This document shows, in pieces, positions 1-8,581 of a stretch of 64,000 nucleotides of DNA (the stretch's first letter is position 1; every line of letters begins with the position of its first letter). This stretch comes from Streptomyces griseicoloratus (GTDB taxonomy: Bacteria > Actinomycetota > Actinomycetes > Streptomycetales > Streptomycetaceae). Under the pieces are notes generated by a model. That model saw nothing but the letters and a program-made list of their open reading frames with translations. It had not been told where the DNA came from and did no database searches. The stretch spans positions 1-64,000 of the forward strand of contig NZ_JACVQF010000235.1 in assembly GCF_014534645.1 (NCBI RefSeq). Direction: 5' to 3'. Position numbers and translations under genes: made by a program.

Positions 1-400
1 GGAGGGCGTCGAGGCCGTCGCGGTAGATGCCGGTGAAGAGGTCGACGACCTCGTCCTCGGTGGCGTTGTCGGGGTTGAAGCGTCCGGACCACTGGACCTC
101 GGCGACGTCGTCGCGGCCCGGGACGCTGTGGACCCGGAGGGTGGAGACGTAGCCGTTGACGGGGAACGGAGCCTGGAGGATGGCGTAGCTGTAGTGGCGT
201 TCGGCTTCGTTGAAGTCGACCAGCCGCTCGATGATCGTGTCGCCGTCGGGATTGGTCAGCCGGCGGACGCGGCCGCCTTCGAGGGCGGTGCTCTCGGGGA
301 TGTAGGGGAGCCAGTCGGGCAGGGCGTCGAATCCGCCGATGAGGTTCCAGACCTGCTGCGGCGGGGCCGGGACTATGCGGCTGACGGAGGTGGAAGCCAT
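1..400 (-). CDS. SRPBCC (START-like) family protein, partial
   Basis: Reading the minus strand from an ATG at 400 gives an open frame that leaves the window at the left edge, so the C-terminus is missing. The visible ~133 residues begin MASTSVSRIV and continue with the helix-grip pattern of SRPBCC/polyketide-cyclase-like proteins: an early 'PPQQVWNLIGGFDALPDWLP' segment, then alternating beta strands with RVRRLTNPDGDTIIERLVDF and HYSYAIL. Members bind small hydrophobic ligands; no specific ligand can be assigned. It lies 49 bases downstream of the aldo/keto reductase on the same strand and is probably co-transcribed with it. GAAGGA just upstream of the ATG is a good ribosome binding site. Family assignment is firm, function unknown. 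Confidence 0.82.
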   Translation of the reverse strand, partial: MASTSVSRIVPAPPQQVWNLIGGFDALPDWLPYIPESTALEGGRVRRLTNPDGDTIIERLVDFNEAERHYSYAILQAPFPVNGYVSTLRVHSVPGRDDVAEVQWSGRFNPDNATEDEVVDLFTGIYRDGLDAL

Positions 401-449
401 GATCCTTCTCCTGAAGGTCGTGCTGTGTGGGGGGTGGGGAAGTGGGAGG

Positions 450-1460
450 TCAGGCGCCGTTCGGGAGCGGGGCGGCAGCGCTGACCAGGCCGCTTGCACG
501 GAGCTCGGTCCAGAACGCGGCCGGGATGTCCTCGTTCAGCGCGGCGACGTCCTCCGCGATGCGGCTCGGCCGGGTGGCGCCGGGGATGACCGCGGCGGCG
601 GCCGGATGGGCGAGGGAGAACTGCAGGGCGGCGGCCTTGATGCTCACGCCGTGCTTCTCGGCGAGCGCCTTGAGCTTGCCGACCCGGTCGATGATCTCCG
701 GCGGCGCCTGCTGGTACTCGAAGTGGGTGCCGCCGGCGAGGATGCCGGAGCTGTAGGGTCCGCCGACGACCATGTCGACGTTCTGCTCCTGGGCCATGGG
801 CAGCAGGCGCTGGAGGGCGTGGTCGTGGTCGAGGAGGGTGTAGCGGCCGGCGAGGAGGAAGCCGTCGGGCTGCGGCTCGTCGAGGGCGAGGGTCAGCTCG
901 ATGGGTTCGGTGCGGTTGACGCCGAGACCCCAGGCCTTGATGACGCCCTCGTCCCGGAGGCGGGACAGAACGCGGAAGGCGCCGGTGCGGGCCTCCTCGA
1001 ACTTCTGCAGCCATGCATCGCCGTGGAAGTCCTGGGCGATGTCGTGGACCCAGACGATGTCGAGCCGGTCGACACCGAGGCGCCTGAGGCTGTCCTCGAT
1101 GGAGCGCTCGGTGGCCTCGGCGGTCCACTCGTGCACGATCTTGTTCGGGTTGCCGTGCTCGAAGATCCCGCCCTTCTCGCCGAGGTCGCGGGCGCCTTCC
1201 TCCAGTTCGTCGAGGATGACGCGGCCGACCTTGGTGGACAGGACGTAGGCGTCGCGGGGCTTGGTGGAGATGACCTTGCCGAGGCGCTCCTCGGAGAGGC
1301 CGGCGCCGTAGAAGGGGGCGGTGTCGTAGTAGCGGACGCCCTGGTCCCAGGCGGCCTCGACGGTGGCAGTGGCCTCGTCGTCGGGGATCGCGCGGAACAT
1401 GTTGCCGAGCGGGGCGGTACCGAAGCCGAGACGGCCGGGAAGGATTTCCTTGAGGGACAT
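450..1460 (-). CDS. Aldo/keto reductase
   Basis: A 336-residue TIM-barrel oxidoreductase of the AKR superfamily, expected to reduce or oxidise a carbonyl/sugar substrate with NAD(P)H in the cytoplasm. The AKR tetrad is visible: Asp46 and Tyr51 in YYDTAPFYG, Lys77 in VLSTKVGR and His139 in VWVHD. Overall it resembles the D-threo-aldose/L-fucose dehydrogenase branch, but the substrate is not settled by sequence. The frame is open 14 codons further upstream; I chose the ATG at 1460 because the protein then starts MSLKEILPGRLGFGTAPLG, usual for the family, with AAAGG about 7 bases upstream. It precedes the SRPBCC gene as the first gene of a likely two-gene transcript. Confidence 0.92.
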   Translation of the reverse strand: MSLKEILPGRLGFGTAPLGNMFRAIPDDEATATVEAAWDQGVRYYDTAPFYGAGLSEERLGKVISTKPRDAYVLSTKVGRVILDELEEGARDLGEKGGIFEHGNPNKIVHEWTAEATERSIEDSLRRLGVDRLDIVWVHDIAQDFHGDAWLQKFEEARTGAFRVLSRLRDEGVIKAWGLGVNRTEPIELTLALDEPQPDGFLLAGRYTLLDHDHALQRLLPMAQEQNVDMVVGGPYSSGILAGGTHFEYQQAPPEIIDRVGKLKALAEKHGVSIKAAALQFSLAHPAAAAVIPGATRPSRIAEDVAALNEDIPAAFWTELRASGLVSAAAPLPNGA

Positions 1461-1610
1461 GAAAGTGCCTTTTCGATCAGTGCTGCCGGGGTCCGATGGC
1501 ATCCCCGGTCGGGGTGAGGCATGAGGGGGAACGGATGCCTCTGCGGTTGGCGGCTCTGCGGGGAGCCGGACGTGCGGCCAGTTAGTTGCAGGAGCGCCTT
1601 ACGAAAGAAG

Positions 1611-1639
1611 ACAATAATTGCAGACGCCGGGTAATGCAA
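1611..1639 (-). promoter_or_regulatory. Sigma-70-like promoter for the aldo/keto reductase operon
   Basis: In an unusually AT-rich patch the minus strand shows TTGCAT, a 17-base spacer and TATTGT, a good match to the principal sigma consensus. It would give a 5' untranslated leader of about 145 bases before the reductase ATG. Two direct copies of TTGCAG (1586-1591 and 1618-1623, plus strand) lie in the same patch and could be regulator contacts. Inferred from sequence only. Confidence 0.5.
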
Positions 1640-2156
1640 ATGGCTCTCCGAGCCCGAGACCGGCGCCACCGTCAACCTCACTCGCTCCTTGAGGGCTCGC
1701 AAGCCGAAGGTGTCCGCCGATGACCGCCCGAGCCGATACGGTGCGCCGCATCCCGTGGGAGACGCCGCGTGGGTCGCCGGGGCTCCCGGCCGAGCGCAGC
1801 CATGGATGTCGAGCGTGTCGGTCTTGTCGTGCACAAAGGGACGTCCCGAAGCAGTGGAGGCCTCACGTTCGGTACAGGTCTGGTGCGGCCGGAGCAGCAG
1901 CGCGCCGATCATCAGGGCGGACGGCAACTGCAGGTTGAAGACCGGCTGGGTCGGCGCGAGCGGTCTGGAAGCCGGAGCAACGGCAGGGAACGGTGCCGAT
2001 CGTGTTGCTCGACGAGCCGAGGAAGGCGAACAGGACGCAGAGGACGGGCACCGTCGATCACCCCCAGTGCGACCGCCTGACCTGGCTTCCGGCGCCCGCG
2101 GACGCGTCGGGTGCGAGCCGTCCGGCATGGTGCCGGCTCCCCGCCGGGCGTCCGAT
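1640..2156. other. Intergenic region with a possible decayed membrane-protein tail
   Basis: No intact gene is convincing between the reductase promoter and the SDR. On the minus strand around 2080-1870 short hydrophobic stretches appear in different frames (VLCVLFAFLGSSSNTIGTV, then FNLQLPSALMIGALLLRPH). They look like the end of an integral membrane transporter broken by at least one frameshift. The parent family cannot be named. This is a weak call resting on hydrophobicity and the order of the pieces. Confidence 0.25.
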
Positions 2157-2930
2157 TCAGGGGAGGATCGTGGGGACGAGACCGCCGTCGGCGCCGAGCG
2201 CCCTGCCCGTGGTCGCCGAGGCCTGCTCCGAGGCCACGTAAGTGATCATGCTGGCCACCTCGTGGGGACGGATCAGGCGTCTGAGCAGGGACGCGGCCGC
2301 GCGGTTCTCGGCCAGGTAGCGCCGCTCCTGCTCACCGGGGTCGAGACCGGGATAGAGGTCGTCGAACATGGCCAGTACGCCGTCACTCATCGTCGGCCCG
2401 GGCAGCACGCAGTTCACCGTGACCCCGGAGCCGGCGACCTCCTGGGCCATGCCGCGGGACACGGCCAGCTGTGCCGTCTTGGTCATCCCGTAATGGACCA
2501 TGTCCGTCGGCGTCTGGATGCCCGCCTCGCTGCTGACGAAGATCACACGGCCCCATCCCCGCTGGGCCATCCGTGGTGCGTAGTGGCGCGCCAGGCGCAC
2601 GCCGGAGAGCACGTTGACCTCGTAGAACCGCAGCCAGTCCGCGTCGGGGATGTCGAACACGGGCCTGGTCTCGAAGATGCCGGTGTTGTTGACCAGGATG
2701 TCGGTCTCGGGCAGCTGCCGGATCAGGTCGGCCGTCCCTTCGGCCGTCCCGACGTCGGCTGTGACGCCGCGTCCGCCGATCCGCTCCGCCGTCTCGGCGA
2801 CACGGTCGGGGTTACGGCCGTTGACCACGACGTCGGCCCCGGCGGAGGCCAGCGCCTCCGCGGTTGCCTCCCCGATTCCCGCTGTCGACCCGGTCACCAG
2901 CGCGGTACGTCCACTGAGATCGATCTGCAT
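2157..2930 (-). CDS. SDR family NAD(P)-dependent oxidoreductase
   Basis: A 257-residue classical short-chain dehydrogenase/reductase. It has the N-terminal dinucleotide loop TGSTAGIG at about residues 13-20, an NNTG motif in ILVNNTGIF, the catalytic Ser in FVSSEAG and the YxxxK pair in VHYGMTK. The C-terminal GRALGADGGL is the usual FabG-like ending. It will interconvert an alcohol and a ketone; the substrate is unknown. The start at 2930 gives MQIDLSGRTALVTG, a typical N-terminus, with GAGAGG upstream; the open frame continues for 50 more codons that do not look coding. It stands alone, downstream of a decayed 6-phosphogluconate dehydrogenase fragment. Confidence 0.93.
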   Translation of the reverse strand: MQIDLSGRTALVTGSTAGIGEATAEALASAGADVVVNGRNPDRVAETAERIGGRGVTADVGTAEGTADLIRQLPETDILVNNTGIFETRPVFDIPDADWLRFYEVNVLSGVRLARHYAPRMAQRGWGRVIFVSSEAGIQTPTDMVHYGMTKTAQLAVSRGMAQEVAGSGVTVNCVLPGPTMSDGVLAMFDDLYPGLDPGEQERRYLAENRAAASLLRRLIRPHEVASMITYVASEQASATTGRALGADGGLVPTILP

Positions 2931-3089
2931 CGGGCGAGCACCTCTCGAAAAGTGGTGGCGGCCCACCGGCAGCGGGCCGCGTCTGATTGCGCCTACGCCG
3001 CCCCGGCGTGCGTCCGGGTCTGGGGACGGCCGGGCTCGGCCCATTGCGCGTGGAAACCGCCCGCACATCGGGTGCGGCACGGCTCGCCG

Positions 3090-3289
3090 TCGACGTGGGC
3101 GCGAACTCCTCGACGACCTCGTCGGTGACCTGGGCGGACTTCCCCGTGATCAGCAGCCTGCGGGGGTGCTCCAGCGCGGTCACGAACTGCCGCGGCGACT
3201 CCGTCCGGACCCTTGCGGGCGAAGCTCCGCGCCAGGTTTCGGTCCAAGACCGCCAGCCCCGTCACGCCGGTCTGCGCGGGCGCCTCCAT
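3090..3289 (-). pseudogene. 6-phosphogluconate dehydrogenase (Gnd) N-terminal fossil
   Basis: From an ATG at 3289 the minus strand reads 'QTGVTGLAVLDRNLARSFARKG', which parallels the GVTGLAVMGRNLARNFAR start of 6-phosphogluconate dehydrogenase. About seven codons later the frame changes, and 'QFVTALEHPRRLLITGKSAQ' followed by TDEVVEEFAP continues the family pattern EFVAALERPR...KAG..TDAVIDELAP. The ~30 residues normally between these blocks, including the rest of the NADP fold, are missing, and homology stops near 3090. This is a 5' scrap of gnd with an internal deletion, a frame change and loss of the remaining ~400 residues. It cannot encode an enzyme. Recognised from the family pattern; a database alignment would settle it. 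Confidence 0.72.
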
Positions 3290-4039
3290 GCCTGTGCTTC
3301 CTCCCTCGGGTCCCCGGAAGGCGCGACGGCCCGCGCCACGGCTCGCCGGGCCGGGCACTACGGGTCACCGGCGCACATTGCGCACGCGAACGAGCGCCTT
3401 GGACGGCCCGAATAAAGAATCCCCGCCGGAACACGGGGGCCGCGCGGGGAACTAGCCCGTTCAGGTGCTCCCCAGTCGGGACGCCGGTCCGCTGCCTTCC
3501 CGGCTGGCCCAGCCGGGCCGGAAAGCGATCCGGGGGCCGCCGAGTGGTGCCTCACGGTTCTTGCCGCCCAGGTCAGCGGTGACGCAAGGGGAGGGACGGC
3601 AGAGCGGATCAGTCCTCGCAGGTCTACATGCCCTGCTCCCCTCCGCTACGCCGCCTGCGCCGGATGCAGACGCCGATTCGCCCGCAACCCGCACTCCGCG
3701 CGAGGCCCCCGCCCACCCGCGCCGCTGTCCATGCTCGCCACTGGCTCCACGGCCGGCTCGTCCGCCGGATGCCCGGGTCCGCTCCGTCGCCCGGCCGACG
3801 ACCTGATCCCGGTCGAGCGGACCCCGCGCCGGCTCTTGCTCGACTCCGCCGACGAGCGGGCTCTTCGGATCGGGGCGATCGTCGGCCGGGTCCGGTACGA
3901 GTTCTGGCCGGCGTGGTCCGCCCGGCCGCGACGGCCCGGTTGCTTTCCCCGGGGGGCGGAGTCGGGGCCCATCCGCGACATCACGGCGTCCCGGCACCCC
4001 GGCGGCGGTGCCACCGAAGTGCGGGGAGCCGCAGTGGCC
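3290..4039. other. Intergenic region without a recognisable gene
   Basis: Open frames of 100-180 codons exist on both strands, but they are Arg/Pro/Gly-rich with no domain, no credible ribosome binding site and no codon bias favouring one frame. I see no RNA gene, repeat or clear hairpin. It may be decayed coding sequence, as suggested by the gnd fossil beside it. Confidence 0.4.
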
Positions 4040-5548
4040 TTACGGGACGTCCGACGCCGCTGCCTCCCGCATCAGCGCGCGGCCGTCCTCGGGAGTGATC
4101 GTGCGGCCTGCGACCAGGCGCCGGGTGTTCGCCGACACCGCTGCCACGTACGCGCCGTGCGACGGGTACAGCTTGGCGAGCTCGGCCCGGGAGAAGGGCA
4201 CCTCGTGCCCGGCGATGTCGCAGGAATCGGGGGTGGAGTTGCCGTACCAGGTGCTGGTGGGGACGTCCAGGTACGGGGAGCGCAGGCCGCCGGTGACGTT
4301 GCCGTGCTCGTCCAGCACCGGCTCGCCGTTCTCCACGGTGACGGGGGCCGCGTGCGGTGGGGCTACGCCGTTCTCGGTCCACTGCTCCAGGTTCCGCAGC
4401 ATCGCGTCGAGGAAGATGTAGCTGGGGAATCGGCTGCGCGGTCCCTCGTTGCAGTTCATCCGCGGGACCTCGCGCCCGGCCTTGGCGACATCCGCGGGGC
4501 GGGCCGAGTAGTACGGGTGGTCGGGGCTGGAGTGCCCGGTGCCGGCCATTTCGTAGTGGCGGTAGCGGTCCTCGGGGGCGTCGCTGTCGGGGCGACGGGA
4601 GTCGATGCCGGTAAGGTAGTCGGACTGCGTCATTGCATGGATGACGGGCACCCCGACATTCTTCAGCTGGTACCGGGGGGCACCGGCGGGTGGGACCGCA
4701 GCGCACTGGTTGATGGGGACCATTCCGACGAAGGAGCCCCCGGCGCCCGCGATGAGGTAGCCGTCATAGATGGGCCGCCCTCCGTTCGCCTTCTCGGCGA
4801 GAGGCCGAACGCCGTTGATCCAGTTGTAGAGGTAGCCACCGGTCTGTGAGTACCCGAACCCGTAGACGCGGCGGACGGTCGTGCGCCCGTCGTACGAAAG
4901 CGGGTTCGTCGCGGACGTGCTGTGCATCAGCAGTCCGACCTGGGTGTAGATGTCCCAGGCAAGGCCGTTCTCGGTGGTGCGGGACGAGTCGGCCGCGACC
5001 TTGCCGCAGTTGCGCGGGTCGCTCAGCGGCAGCGGGTTGGCCAGCGAGAGGTCCTTGTAGCGCTGCGGGTCGAAGTTCTTCAGTGCTTGCATGGACGTGG
5101 GCTTGACGGTGACGCCGACCCAGGCGTCGCCGTTCCGTACCAGCTGCCGGTGCATGTGCGCCCAGCCGATGTTGAGGTCGAAGAGGCTGGACGGGTTGAG
5201 CATCTCGACGACGACCCGCCCGCTGAACTTCTTCGGGTCGGCGGGACGTCGCACCAGCATGCGCGTGGTGTACGGAGCCCTCGGGGTGCGGACGACGGCG
5301 GGTCCGGGCTGTGGCCAGTCGTAGACGTTCGCCATGCCGCTGATGATGTATTCGCCCTCGGTGTAGCCGGACTTGGCGAGGTCCTCGGGGACGTCCTCGT
5401 ATGCGGCCGCACCGAATGCGTGTGAGGACGCGGTGTCCGGGAGAGGCCCGGAGACGGCCGGAAGGCCCTCGCGGTCGGCGGCCGCGAGAACCCGCAGATG
5501 CCTGGGCATCGCGCCGCGCGTCCGGCGGGTGGTCACTGTGCTGGGCAT
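4040..5548 (-). CDS. Alpha/beta hydrolase domain-containing protein (Abhydrolase_10-like)
   Basis: A 502-residue protein of the large alpha/beta-hydrolase family found with catabolic gene sets. The nucleophile elbow GFGYSQTGGYL places Ser234; a candidate acid and His lie in the C-terminal half (for example GTGHSSPDHPYY). There is no convincing signal peptide, so it is probably cytoplasmic. It is likely to hydrolyse an ester or lactone, substrate unknown. The ATG at 5548 is preceded by GAGGAG at good spacing. It is divergent from the GntR gene, and the intervening region holds one copy of the putative LacI operator, so it may belong to the catabolic regulon to its right. Family call good, reaction inferred. 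Confidence 0.85.
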   Translation of the reverse strand: MPSTVTTRRTRGAMPRHLRVLAAADREGLPAVSGPLPDTASSHAFGAAAYEDVPEDLAKSGYTEGEYIISGMANVYDWPQPGPAVVRTPRAPYTTRMLVRRPADPKKFSGRVVVEMLNPSSLFDLNIGWAHMHRQLVRNGDAWVGVTVKPTSMQALKNFDPQRYKDLSLANPLPLSDPRNCGKVAADSSRTTENGLAWDIYTQVGLLMHSTSATNPLSYDGRTTVRRVYGFGYSQTGGYLYNWINGVRPLAEKANGGRPIYDGYLIAGAGGSFVGMVPINQCAAVPPAGAPRYQLKNVGVPVIHAMTQSDYLTGIDSRRPDSDAPEDRYRHYEMAGTGHSSPDHPYYSARPADVAKAGREVPRMNCNEGPRSRFPSYIFLDAMLRNLEQWTENGVAPPHAAPVTVENGEPVLDEHGNVTGGLRSPYLDVPTSTWYGNSTPDSCDIAGHEVPFSRAELAKLYPSHGAYVAAVSANTRRLVAGRTITPEDGRALMREAAASDVP

Positions 5549-5772
5549 GCACTCTCCTCGTGGAGTCGTCTGCTCGCAGAGCAGGGGCCGGTGCCATGTC
5601 GGCCGAGCCGCTCGGTCGTGGGCGTCGGGGCCGGTGACGCGCCGCGCCGCACTGCGGCTTCCTGCGTTGGCGATCGGCTCCGCACACGGCCTGCCGGTGC
5701 GGTCGTCGTGGAACGGGCAGGCGGCGTGGTGGCAGCCCTCGGGTGCGGGACATGTCGGTTCCCGCGCATCGC

Positions 5773-5786
5773 TGGATACGTATCCA
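5773..5786. promoter_or_regulatory. Putative LacI-family operator (single copy)
   Basis: TGGATACGTATCCA is a perfect 14-bp palindrome with the central CG typical of LacI-family operators. The same 14-mer occurs twice more, just before the histidinol-dehydrogenase-like gene, and a LacI-family gene lies between. It sits between the divergent hydrolase and GntR genes, over 200 bp from either start. The ~440-bp gap around it holds no other gene I can support. Confidence 0.65.
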
Positions 5787-5949
5787 AAGAATCAACGTGA
5801 ATTGAGGAGCCGTCAAGAGGCGTTCCACAGGGGCTCATGACGGGCCGCCCGGAATGCCCGGCGAACCCGCCGGCAGGACCCTTCCGGCGCGCCCCGGCTG
5901 TCGTCGACGACCACGTGAAATCCCCTCGAATTGACTGCAAAAAACGGGT

Positions 5950-5980
5950 ATTGACCGGTCAATTGAGAGCCCCCTACATT
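5950..5980 (+). promoter_or_regulatory. Promoter of the gntR gene with overlapping palindrome
   Basis: TTGACC (5951-5956), an 18-base spacer and TACATT (5975-5980) form a good principal-sigma promoter. Transcription would start at or next to the A of the ATG at 5988, so the gntR mRNA is probably leaderless; no ribosome binding site is present. ATTGACCGGTCAAT (5950-5963) is a perfect 14-bp palindrome over the -35 box. It is the natural candidate for an autoregulatory GntR/HutC operator, whose cores often contain GGTC/GACC. Confidence 0.6.
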
Positions 5981-5987
5981 TCTGGCC

Positions 5988-6710
5988 ATGGCAGTCCCGG
6001 TGTACCTGCGCATCCGCCACGAGTTCGAGCAGCAGATTCGTTCCGGCGCCCTCCCGCCCGGGAGCCGGCTGCCCACTGAGGCCGAGCTCCAGGAGCAGTA
6101 CTCGATCAGCCGCGCGACCGCGCAGCGAGTACTGACGGAACTGGCGCAGGCCGGAATGGTGGAGCGCCACCGCCGACGGGGCAGCTTCGTCACCGACGGG
6201 GCACGCCAGGAAAACCTGCTGCGCTTCGTCAACCCGGCACTGCGGGGCCCGGAGATCCCGGGCCGGCACGCCGTGGAGTCCGCGACGGTCGTCCCGGCCC
6301 GCGACGCCGGCGTGTCCATGCCCGGCATCGCCGAGGACACGCCGGTGCACCGACTGCGACGGCTGAAATACGACCTGGATGACAGTGTGATCGCGGTAGA
6401 GCTCTCCGCCATCCCGTTCGCACTCGCCCCCCGACTGCAGGAGGAGGACCTTGACCACTTGACCACACACGACTACTTCGCCCGGCTGGGCGTCCCGGCG
6501 GCCAAGTCCCGCGTCTACATCGACCCGATCGCACTCGACGCACAGACCGCGACCCGGCTCCGTGTGCCCGAGGGGCAGGCGGTGATCCGGCTGCGTCGCC
6601 TGACCTGGCTGTCCGACGGCAAACTCGCCGAGGCACGGTGGGACATCAGCCGTCCGGACCTCGTCGAGTTCTTCCTCGAACACACCGTGCAGCCTCCTGC
6701 GGACTCCTGA
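5988..6710 (+). CDS. GntR family transcriptional regulator (HutC/UTRA type)
   Basis: A 240-residue regulator. Residues ~1-70 form the GntR winged helix (VYLRIRHEFEQQIRSGAL, LPTEAELQEQYSISRATAQRVL, then VERHRRRGSFV). Residues ~95-235 form a UTRA effector-binding domain with its late RLRRLTWLSDGKLAEARWDISRPD segment. HutC-type regulators usually repress adjacent catabolic genes until a pathway metabolite binds. It faces away from the alpha/beta hydrolase and toward the symporter/oxidoreductase operon, the most likely targets. It probably represses itself through the palindrome over its own -35 box. The ligand is unknown. Confidence 0.92.
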   Translation: MAVPVYLRIRHEFEQQIRSGALPPGSRLPTEAELQEQYSISRATAQRVLTELAQAGMVERHRRRGSFVTDGARQENLLRFVNPALRGPEIPGRHAVESATVVPARDAGVSMPGIAEDTPVHRLRRLKYDLDDSVIAVELSAIPFALAPRLQEEDLDHLTTHDYFARLGVPAAKSRVYIDPIALDAQTATRLRVPEGQAVIRLRRLTWLSDGKLAEARWDISRPDLVEFFLEHTVQPPADS

Positions 6711-7141
6711 GGTCTGTCCGGCAACTCCCCACCTGCCCCGCGGCGAATCGTCAGACGGCCAGGCACCGACCGCTCCTCACCCGGCACCGACCCCTCTCCA
6801 CCCGTCACCCTGACCGGCGGCACGCTCGCCGAGAGGAAGTGGCGTGCCCGTTGAACGGATCAGGTCGCCCTCCCGGACACCTGCGCGGCCACGGTGGCCG
6901 CTGTCCGGCCACTGCCGGACCCTCCGGCGCACTCACCGAGGGCCTTGCTCCAGATGACCACCCCGGCCGGGCGTACTGCCCTGCCTGTGCACTGCCTCGG
7001 CCCCGCCCGGACGCTCCGGGCGTGGTTTCCCCCTCCCACCGGACTCGTGCTGCGCGGCGCCTTTCCATGGCGGCACCCGAGCACGACATCACCCACACGA
7101 GCCGGGCCGCCTCAGCGACGCCCGGCCGCCGGAGGCACCTC
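6711..7141. other. Leader region upstream of the symporter operon
   Basis: No separate gene is supported. The symporter frame stays open leftwards for 168 codons, but the translation has no transporter character before the ATG at 7142. I found neither the LacI palindrome nor the GntR palindrome here, and no strong promoter. Confidence 0.4.
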
Positions 7142-8581
7142 ATGCACACAGGTTCGACCGGACAGATCATCGGCATCAGCATCGCCAGTCTGCTGGTGAT
7201 CGGTTGGGGCGCGGCGATGTCCCTCTACTTCGGACGCCGCGCCAGGACATCCCGTGACTGGCTCTCCGCCAACGAGTCGCTCCCGCTGTTCGTCGTCGTC
7301 ATCACCCAGTTCGCCGCCGCGGCGGGAGGCGGAGTACTCATCGCCCACGTCGGGATCGGCTACCGCTCGGGGTGGTCCGTATTCATCTACGAGGGCTGCG
7401 TACTTGTCGGCTTCCTCCTGCTGACGCTGATCGCCAGATGGCTGCGCGAACAGAGCTTCACCACGGTTCCCGACGTCGTCACCCGGCTGTTCGGGCAGCA
7501 CAGACTGGTCACCGCCATCGCGGCCCTGGCCGCGCTCGCTGTCCCGTTCGGCTGGATCGTCACCCAGTTCGTCGCCTTCGCCAAACTCTTCGGTCAGCTG
7601 ACCGGGATACCGGCGCCCGTGCTCGTCGCGGTGATCACGCTGGCCTCGCTCACCTTCGTCCTGCCCGGCGGGCTGACCTCGGTGGCATGGGCCGACTTCG
7701 TCTTCGGACTCTTCAAGATCGCGATGGCGCTCGTCGTGGCGTTCTACGGGATCCACCTGGCCGGCGGCTGGAGTCGCATCACCGAGACGGTGCCGGAGCG
7801 GCTGTGGAGCCCAGCGGGGGTGACGGCGGTCGGGTGGCAGCAGATCTGGCTGTGGGCCGCGGCGATCATTCCCGGCACCCTGACCAATCAGCTCTACTAC
7901 CAGCGGGTGTTCGCCACCAAGAGGATCTCCGACGCACGTCGCGGTCTGGCGTTCTCCGGACTGACCATGCTCGTCAGCGGGGTGTACGCAGGCTGTATCG
8001 GCCTCGCGGTGCACGCGATGAATCCGGATCTGTCCAACCAGGAGGACGCGGCGGGGTGGTTGCTCACCCAGCTTCCGACCTGGATGCTCGTTCTCTTCGC
8101 GGCCTTCCTGGTGGCGACGATCGTGGCCACCAGCGGTGCCGCCCTGCAGTCCACCGTGGCCAACCTGACGCGTGACGTCTACCAGACCGTCGCCGGCCGG
8201 GAGCCGGGCGAGCGCCGCACCGTCGCGCTCTCACGCCTCATCACCTGCGTCGTCGCAGCCCTCGCGGCACTCCTTGCGATCGCGTTCCCCAGCGCCCTTA
8301 CGTGGCTGGTCGCGTCGTACGCCTACTCCGCGGCCGCCCTTGCCGCACCGATCTTCCTCGGCTACGTGCTGCACCGCCGTCGCCGGCTGCGGCCTGCCGC
8401 GGCGATCGGCAGCATGGTCGCCGGCCTCGTCGGCTGCGGCGGCGCCCAACTGCTCGGCACCACCGTGCCGTACGCGGTGTACGGCATCGCGGCCTCGGCC
8501 GTCGTCCTCCTGCTGCTGACCGCGACAACCTCCGACAAGCGCACCCCCGCCGTCCCGCAAGAGATTGTGAGCAACGCATGA
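7142..8581 (+). CDS. Sodium:solute symporter family (SSS) protein
   Basis: A 479-residue integral membrane protein with about 13 hydrophobic segments. It starts with SIASLLVIGWGAAMSLYFGRR followed by an RTSRDWLSA stretch, the arrangement seen after TM1 in SSS transporters such as PutP and Mct homologues. It should import an organic solute with Na+ or H+. The ATG at 7142 has GGAGG six bases upstream and gives a family-like N-terminus. Its stop overlaps the start of the FAD oxidoreductase (ATGA), so the two are translationally coupled. That pairing suggests the cargo is a substrate of the oxidoreductase, for example a secondary amine or amino acid; this is inference. Confidence 0.9.
   Translation: MHTGSTGQIIGISIASLLVIGWGAAMSLYFGRRARTSRDWLSANESLPLFVVVITQFAAAAGGGVLIAHVGIGYRSGWSVFIYEGCVLVGFLLLTLIARWLREQSFTTVPDVVTRLFGQHRLVTAIAALAALAVPFGWIVTQFVAFAKLFGQLTGIPAPVLVAVITLASLTFVLPGGLTSVAWADFVFGLFKIAMALVVAFYGIHLAGGWSRITETVPERLWSPAGVTAVGWQQIWLWAAAIIPGTLTNQLYYQRVFATKRISDARRGLAFSGLTMLVSGVYAGCIGLAVHAMNPDLSNQEDAAGWLLTQLPTWMLVLFAAFLVATIVATSGAALQSTVANLTRDVYQTVAGREPGERRTVALSRLITCVVAALAALLAIAFPSALTWLVASYAYSAAALAAPIFLGYVLHRRRRLRPAAAIGSMVAGLVGCGGAQLLGTTVPYAVYGIAASAVVLLLLTATTSDKRTPAVPQEIVSNA

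Noticed and set aside
339-1517. Long plus-strand frame opposite the aldo/keto reductase
   Set aside because: Antisense artefact; all AKR catalytic residues are in the minus frame.
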